Origin: Lachnospiraceae bacterium
GTDB taxonomy: Bacteria > Bacillota > Clostridia > Lachnospirales > Lachnospiraceae
Reading direction: 5' to 3'
DNA length: 36,978 bases
NCBI GenBank assembly: GCA_017524035.1
Contig: JAFWUY010000098.1
Coordinates: 1-36,978, forward strand
The translations under genes and the position numbers were made by a program. This document shows positions 33,274-36,978 of the stretch, piece by piece. Position 1 is the first letter of the stretch. Each line of letters begins with the position of its first letter. The notes beneath the pieces are model-generated. The model did no database searches. It was not told where the DNA came from and worked only from the letters and a program-made list of their open reading frames with translations.

Positions 33274-33282
33274 ATTATATCA
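33274..33282 (-). promoter_or_regulatory. Extended -10 promoter of the small membrane protein gene
   Basis: Minus-strand TGATATAAT at 33274-33282, about 43 bases before the ATG at 33230. The same nonamer serves the divergent gene at 33381-33389. No -35 consensus is present. Confidence 0.5.
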
Positions 33283-33380
33283 AAGATCATTCCGATAATC
33301 CGACATATAATATTTTACGTCCACGGAAAGCTTAGCATCTCCCGCAATCCGGCCTGTAAATGGTACGGAATGGCAAAGAA

Positions 33381-33389
33381 TGATATAAT
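33381..33389 (+). promoter_or_regulatory. Extended -10 promoter of the aldo-keto reductase gene
   Basis: TGATATAAT on the plus strand lies 39 bases before the ATG at 33429. It is followed by a GCCCG-GAA-CGGGC hairpin that touches the ribosome site. Confidence 0.55.
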
Positions 33390-33405
33390 TAATGGTGTGG
33401 TGAAT

Positions 33406-33423
33406 GCCCGGAACGGGCGGAGG
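33406..33423 (+). promoter_or_regulatory. Leader hairpin abutting the aldo-keto reductase ribosome site
   Basis: GCCCG (33406-33410), loop GAA, CGGGC (33414-33418), immediately followed by the Shine-Dalgarno GGAGG (33419-33423) and ATG five bases later. The stem may limit ribosome access. Its role is inferred. Confidence 0.4.
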
Positions 33424-33428
33424 TATAA

Positions 33429-34466
33429 ATGAAAAATGTAAGACTCGGAAGAACTGATATAACCGTACCGCAGAACGGATTCGGAGCTCTGCCCATCCAG
33501 AGAGTGAATTTGGACGAAGCGGTTAAGATACTCCGGAAGGCTTATGACGGGGGAATGAGATTCTTTGATACCGCAAGAGCATACAGCGACAGTGAGATAA
33601 AGCTCGGCGCTGCCTTCGGGGACGGATATGCGGACCGGGATAAGATCATTATCGCTACCAAGACTACCGCCAAGAAACCGGAAGACTTTTGGAAGGATCT
33701 TGAGACCTCCCTTACAAATCTCAAAACGGACTATATAGACATATATCAGTTCCATATGATGGGGGAATGCTGGAAGCCCGGTGACGGAAGCGGTATGTAT
33801 GAATGCATGCTTGAAGCCAAAAAGCAGGGAAAGATCCGCCACATAAGCGGAACGGCACACAAGATCGGTGTGGCAAGGGAGATTGTGGAATCGGGTCTTT
33901 ACGACACTCTCCAATATCCCATCAGTTATCTGGCGGATGATAAAGAGATCGAACTGATAAAGCTCTGCAATTCGAATGATGTGGGTCTGATCTGCATGAA
34001 GGGCCTGGCCGGCGGACTGATAACGGATTCAAGGGCCGCCATGGCATTCGTCTCACAGTTCGACGGAGCCGTGCCCATCTGGGGAATACAGCGCGAAAGC
34101 GAGCTGGATGAGTGGCTCTCCTATATGGATGAAACCCCGGAATACAGCGGAGAGATAAGAGATTTTATAGAAAAGGACAGAGAAGCCCTTTCGGGCGAAT
34201 TCTGCAGAGGATGCGGATACTGCATGCCCTGTACCGTGGGTATACAGATCAATCAGTGCAACAGGATAAGTCTGATGCTGAGAAGAGCTCCCAGCTCGGG
34301 ATGGCTCAGTGAATACTGGCAGGCCGAGATGGAGAAGGTAAAGTCCTGTGTGGAATGCGGAGCATGTCTTCCCCGTTGCCCTTACGGTCTGGATATTCCG
34401 GAACTGCTCAAGAAAAATCTCGAGGATTACCGCAAGGTACTCGCCGGGGAAGTATCAGTCCGGTAA
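33429..34466 (+). CDS. Aldo/keto reductase with C-terminal 4Fe-4S domain
   Basis: A 345-residue oxidoreductase. The N-terminal 270 residues form the aldo/keto-reductase barrel: FDTARAYSDSE gives catalytic D and Y (about 47-52), a lysine follows in IIIATKT (about 78), and YQFHMMGE supplies a histidine near 108. The last 75 residues hold two cysteine clusters, CRGCGYCMPC (about 261-270) and CVECGACLPRCPYGLDIPE (about 311-329), a ferredoxin-type pattern. Such fusions (YhdN/Fe-S AKR) are common in anaerobic clostridia and may pass electrons between a flavin or ferredoxin donor and a carbonyl substrate, which is unknown. The start ATG is behind GGAGG with 5-bp spacing. It is the only confident plus-strand gene here and is followed by a terminator. 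Confidence 0.93.
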   Translation: MKNVRLGRTDITVPQNGFGALPIQRVNLDEAVKILRKAYDGGMRFFDTARAYSDSEIKLGAAFGDGYADRDKIIIATKTTAKKPEDFWKDLETSLTNLKTDYIDIYQFHMMGECWKPGDGSGMYECMLEAKKQGKIRHISGTAHKIGVAREIVESGLYDTLQYPISYLADDKEIELIKLCNSNDVGLICMKGLAGGLITDSRAAMAFVSQFDGAVPIWGIQRESELDEWLSYMDETPEYSGEIRDFIEKDREALSGEFCRGCGYCMPCTVGIQINQCNRISLMLRRAPSSGWLSEYWQAEMEKVKSCVECGACLPRCPYGLDIPELLKKNLEDYRKVLAGEVSVR

Positions 34467-34502
34467 CGATCAATACGATCAGTCCGGAATTATAAGCGGT
34501 GG

Positions 34503-34525
34503 ATTGTTCGCATCGAACAATTTTA
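34503..34525 (+). terminator. Intrinsic terminator after the aldo-keto reductase gene
   Basis: ATTGTTCG-cat-CGAACAAT (8-bp stem, three-base loop) followed by TTTAT, 36 bases past the stop codon. It abuts the end of the convergent ACT-domain gene and could serve both directions. Confidence 0.8.
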
Positions 34526-34888
34526 TACAATAGTGTATCCTTCCTCAGACAGCACACTTAAAGCCCTCTCGAAGTTTTCCGCCTTTACAAGAATATAATC
34601 GGTGTTAAAAGTTGATACCGCAAATATTCCGATGTTATTCTCCGCGAGTATTCCCGATAGTTTCGATAAGATTCCGATCAAGGAAAAATCGAGAATGCCC
34701 TGAATACGAAACCCTTTCCATCCATCATCACGCTCAGTTGTTTTTGCCGGTGAATCTTCCGTCTTACAAACCAAAGAAATTTCATCATCTGTTTTTCCAA
34801 CAAAGAAAAAATCTGTTGTCAGATCTATGTCCGTAATCGCCTCAACCTTGCAAACGGTCAGATCATATTCAAGTTTCTTCAGTTCCAT
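34523..34888 (-). CDS. ACT-domain protein
   Basis: A 121-residue protein consisting of tandem ACT-like folds. The second half has the clearest match: ILDFSLIGILSKLSGILAENNIGIFAVSTFNTDYILVKAENFERALSVLSEEGY (about 65-118), where SLIGILSKLS and the FNTDYILV strand are typical of the small stand-alone ACT proteins (CASTOR/ACT_7 type). Such proteins bind amino acids; the ligand is unknown here. The start ATG is behind GGAGGG. It is convergent with the aldo-keto reductase and is the last core-like gene before the AT-richer accessory patch. Confidence 0.88.
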   Translation of the reverse strand: MELKKLEYDLTVCKVEAITDIDLTTDFFFVGKTDDEISLVCKTEDSPAKTTERDDGWKGFRIQGILDFSLIGILSKLSGILAENNIGIFAVSTFNTDYILVKAENFERALSVLSEEGYTIV

Positions 34889-35100
34889 CTGTCCCTCCGT
34901 TTACCATTGTTTGTAAAACCAAAAGATAATACAAATGCTTTAGGAATTATGTCCATAGTCAACTCGATTTGATAAGCATCATGATATCTATCAGTAACTG
35001 CTTTCAGAAGAGCGCCCCTTGCCCCGCCTGCTCAGAAAACCGAAATATTATAATTATGTTTCATCTATATAAGTATTGATTTCAATAGGTGTTTTTTCTA
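34889..35100. other. AT-rich intergenic region upstream of the ACT gene
   Basis: It contains the ribosome site of the ACT gene, a minus-strand TATAAT in the context CATAATTATAATATTT (about 35048-35056), and a short dyad ATTGA-TT-TCAAT (about 35085-35096). On the minus strand a 49-codon open stretch ends in a TGA overlapping the ACT start, but it has no convincing start or ribosome site. I see no clear gene. Base composition is lower in GC than to the left. Confidence 0.4.
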
Positions 35101-35250
35101 TTAAAACCTTAAAAGCCTGACTTGTCCTGATTCAAGAATACTTTCTTCCAATTGCAATTCAACTAACTGATTAGGCACATTTGCCTTTTGATATAAAACC
35201 TTATTCTCCTCAAAAAGATCAGTTATCATAACATGCATTTCTCTTTTCAT
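35101..35250 (-). CDS. Short ORF of unknown function next to the IS element, possibly a remnant
   Basis: A 49-residue frame starting at ATG 35248-35250 and ending at TAA 35101-35103. It contains MKREMHVMITDLFEENKVLYQK and a leucine/glutamate-rich end. A possible ribosome site, GGGAG, lies 7 bases upstream at the edge of the IS element. The frame one base over continues past the stop as a further 20 or so plausible residues (AFKVLIEKTPIEINTYIDET), so a frameshifted older gene is possible. No family is recognised. It may be the 3' part of a gene cut by the IS. Confidence 0.3.
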   Translation of the reverse strand: MKREMHVMITDLFEENKVLYQKANVPNQLVELQLEESILESGQVRLLRF

Positions 35251-35265
35251 GAGAAAAACTCCCAT

Positions 35266-36694
35266 GGGGGTGCGGACGTTTTTTTAGACACCCACACCTA
35301 TCCTCCTTCTGTATTCTAGAGGGCTGAACCCTCCGAGTGTAGATTTGATTCTGCTGGTGCAATACCAGTTGATATAATCGTTTAATTCTTTGATAAACTC
35401 TGAGATGCTGTAGTCATCCCAGTTATAACCGTAAAACATTTCATTTTTGAGATGTCCGAAGAAGCCTTCACAAGCTGAATTATCCGGAGAGCATCCTTTC
35501 TTCGACATTGATCTTGTCAGGCCGGCGTCGGTAACGATCTGAATCCATTCAGGCCATCGGTAATGACAACCTCTGTCGCTGTGAATGATCGGCTTTTCAT
35601 TAGGCTTTAGTGTTGAGATTGCTTCCTTGATCATGTCGTTGGCAAGTTCCGCGTTAGGCGATGTTCCGATCGTCCAACTGACAGGCATACCATCAAGGCA
35701 GTCTATAACCGGTGAAAGATAAACCTTACCTGCCTTTATTGAGAACTCCGTTATATCCGTGATCCACTTTTCGTTTGGTTTATCCGAATGAAAGTTTCTC
35801 TTCAAAAGATTAGGTGCGGCCGGAGATATCTCTCCCTTATAAGAATTGTACTTTCTACGGCGGGTGCGCTTTACGACGAGATCACATTGCTTCATGAGTC
35901 TTCGGATCACCTTTTCGGAAACAGTGATCCCGTCTCTTTTCAACAGCATATGGATCTTGCGATAACCGTAGGCATCATAGTTTTTGTGGAATAATTCAGT
36001 GATGCGATCGCGCAACTGATTATATTTATCTTCTGCATGGATCAACGATTCCTGATAATAGTAACTGCTTCTGGATATGTTCATTCTCTTGCAGAGTTTC
36101 GACAGTGAGTAAGAATTTTTCAGGGCGTCAATTATCACTGTCTTTTCGCAGTTCTTCAGAGCTGCCTGATTGACGCCGGGGTCTTTTTTTATTACATTCA
36201 GTGTTTCTCTGAGGATATCTATTTCCATTTGCATATCCATCATTTGAGCTTTTAAAGCTTCGATGTCTTTTGCGTTTTGGATACTCTCAGGAGATCTGGA
36301 TGATTCAGTATCAGATTTGTTCATCAGACCAACAAGCCCTTTCTCCAGGTATTTCTTGTGCCAGGTAAGAATGGCGACACTGGAATAACCTATTTCTTCT
36401 GCTACTGATTTTAATGTTTCTCCGTTTTCATAGCAACGTCGAATTGCATCGAGTTTAACATCGATAGGCGCCTTGATATGTCTTTTGTGAGATTTAGGAA
36501 CTACAACTTCAGGATGTTGATGAACCCAGTAAGCCAGGGTTCCTCGAGATGGATACCCTAAAGTTTCTACTACTTTAGGCAAAGATTTTAATTTACGATA
36601 CAATATGAGTGCGGCATGAACTTGTTCTTTGGTATAACGTGATGCCATAGTTTTTTCTCGGCGTCAAAGTGTCCAGGATTTTGTCCGCACCCCC
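35266..36694 (-). mobile_element. IS3-family-like insertion sequence, complete
   Basis: A 1,429-bp element bounded by 26-bp imperfect inverted repeats. Left end 35266-35291 and right end 36669-36694 share GGGGGTGCGGAC, then seven unmatched bases, then TRGACAC. It contains one transposase gene that fills most of its length. Flanking bases (CAT on the left, TGC on the right) give no obvious 3- or 4-bp target duplication, so the element may have taken part in a rearrangement after insertion. Confidence 0.85.
35284..36648 (-). CDS. IS3-family transposase, single-frame OrfA-OrfB form
   Basis: A 454-residue transposase. The N-terminal part has two helix-turn-helix units (about 8-50 and 68-105), including SVAEEIGYSSVAILTWHKKYLEKG. 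A leucine-rich coiled segment follows (about 129-155), then an HTH_21-like HKNYDAYGYRKIHMLLKRDG (about 213-232). The rve-type DDE core has first Asp in WITDITEF, second Asp in IHSDRGCHY and Glu in CEGFFGHLKNEMF. IS3 elements usually make this protein by -1 frameshifting between two genes; here both parts are in one continuous frame. It appears intact. Start: ATG 36646-36648, weak ribosome site. Confidence 0.92.
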   Translation of the reverse strand: MASRYTKEQVHAALILYRKLKSLPKVVETLGYPSRGTLAYWVHQHPEVVVPKSHKRHIKAPIDVKLDAIRRCYENGETLKSVAEEIGYSSVAILTWHKKYLEKGLVGLMNKSDTESSRSPESIQNAKDIEALKAQMMDMQMEIDILRETLNVIKKDPGVNQAALKNCEKTVIIDALKNSYSLSKLCKRMNISRSSYYYQESLIHAEDKYNQLRDRITELFHKNYDAYGYRKIHMLLKRDGITVSEKVIRRLMKQCDLVVKRTRRRKYNSYKGEISPAAPNLLKRNFHSDKPNEKWITDITEFSIKAGKVYLSPVIDCLDGMPVSWTIGTSPNAELANDMIKEAISTLKPNEKPIIHSDRGCHYRWPEWIQIVTDAGLTRSMSKKGCSPDNSACEGFFGHLKNEMFYGYNWDDYSISEFIKELNDYINWYCTSRIKSTLGGFSPLEYRRRIGVGV

Positions 36695-36773
36695 TGCGGG
36701 AAAAGGAACATCAAAGATCTCATTTGATGATCTGAAAAAAGCAGCAGAAACTCAAAACAAGAGTGCTTATTGA
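36695..36773 (+). pseudogene. 3' remnant of a plus-strand gene cut by the IS element, possibly a toxin C-terminus
   Basis: Immediately after the IS a plus-strand frame is open and ends at TGA 36771-36773. It encodes only about 25 residues (ending SFDDLKKAAETQNKSAY) and has no start. The stop overlaps the TTG start of the next ORF by two bases, a coupling typical of toxin/immunity or other paired genes. The 5' part is absent from this window. The toxin reading is an inference. Confidence 0.35.
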
Positions 36774-36964
36774 AATTATTTGCTGCTACACAATCATTTG
36801 TCTATGTTTGGGGAGATGGATTGGATATATCAATTGGCCTGTTTATTCCAGAGAAACTTGCATGGCAAGTCCTGACAGAATACATTAACGACAGGACATT
36901 TAGCAAAGACACCCAATGGATTATGTCTGCAGACATTCCTGAAGGCGGTAATTATATATGTTGA
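36770..36964 (+). CDS. Small protein, possible immunity protein
   Basis: A 64-residue frame from TTG 36770-36772 to TGA 36962-36964. The sequence has an aromatic, beta-rich start (KLFAATQSFVYVWGDGLDISIGLFIPEKLAWQVL) and ends in WIMSADIPEGGNYIC. The compact alpha/beta look, the W and the terminal GGN are reminiscent of short immunity-type proteins of polymorphic toxin systems, and the gene overlaps the end of an upstream frame. I cannot assign a family. The ribosome site would lie in AACAAGAG about 8 bases upstream. The expected partner is truncated by the IS. Confidence 0.45.
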   Translation: MKLFAATQSFVYVWGDGLDISIGLFIPEKLAWQVLTEYINDRTFSKDTQWIMSADIPEGGNYIC

Positions 36965-36978
36965 TTTATAATTAACAC

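Noticed and set aside
35284-36648. Programmed -1 frameshift in the transposase, as usual for IS3
   Set aside because: Both the OrfA-like and OrfB-like parts are in one uninterrupted frame.
1-36978. CRISPR array, tRNA or rRNA genes
   Set aside because: No regularly spaced repeats and no recognisable tRNA or rRNA sequence were seen on reading both strands.

Overview
The window looks like chromosome from a Gram-positive clostridium, most likely a member of the Lachnospiraceae. Three things point that way: moderate GC with GGAGG-type ribosome sites, a D-alanylation (dlt) operon next to a lipoteichoic-acid-synthase-like gene, and lineage-typical membrane families (DUF6020-, DUF6056- and PTPS-related-like). 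This placement is inferred from gene content; no rRNA or tRNA gene is present. Almost every gene is on the minus strand. The only confident plus-strand gene is an Fe-S aldo-keto reductase near 33.4 kb.

Layout: (1) 1-3.3 kb: a sugar-ABC ATPase cut by the window edge, with an unusually palindrome-rich upstream region, then a YesL-like membrane protein, a GNAT acetyltransferase and an alpha/beta hydrolase. (2) 3.36-5.36 kb: methionyl-tRNA synthetase, whose continuous reading frame carries an in-frame TAG at codon 252. (3) 5.4-16.2 kb: a tightly coupled chain of nine genes. Transcribed in order they are three large membrane proteins of the polymer/glycosyltransferase type and one small one, an arginase-fold protein, the rRNA m5C methyltransferase RsmF-like, an RluA-type pseudouridine synthase, a Wzy/O-antigen-ligase-like protein, and a membrane J-domain protein with a GYxx repeat. 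(4) 16.3-19.7 kb: a GntR(YtrA-type)/ABC ATPase/ABC permease operon with a clear operator over its promoter. (5) 19.7-24.2 kb: a dlt operon in the order dltB, SGNH (DltD-like), dltA, dltC. (6) 24.2-28.8 kb: an OmpR-type response regulator, its sensor kinase and an LtaS-like phosphotransferase. Together with the dlt operon this forms a cell-envelope charge module. (7) 28.85-30.3 kb: luxS, MTA/SAH nucleosidase and a stand-alone FakA-like domain. (8) 30.4-33.2 kb: a degenerate-GGDEF/EAL protein and a membrane protein of unknown role. (9) 33.4-34.9 kb: the aldo-keto reductase and an ACT-domain protein. (10) 34.9-37 kb: an AT-richer accessory patch with a complete IS3-like element and gene remnants, one of which resembles the end of a toxin/immunity pair.

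The most notable observations are the amber codon inside metG, and a repeated promoter layout in which an extended -10 (TGNTAnAnT) sits only 6-7 bases before an ATG that has no Shine-Dalgarno. That layout precedes the sensor kinase, dltB and the DUF6020-like gene and predicts leaderless mRNAs. Also notable are the arginase-like gene whose ribosome site fits an AUC codon better than its first ATG, and the mismatched flanks of the IS element. I did not find a completely new multi-gene defence or CRISPR system.
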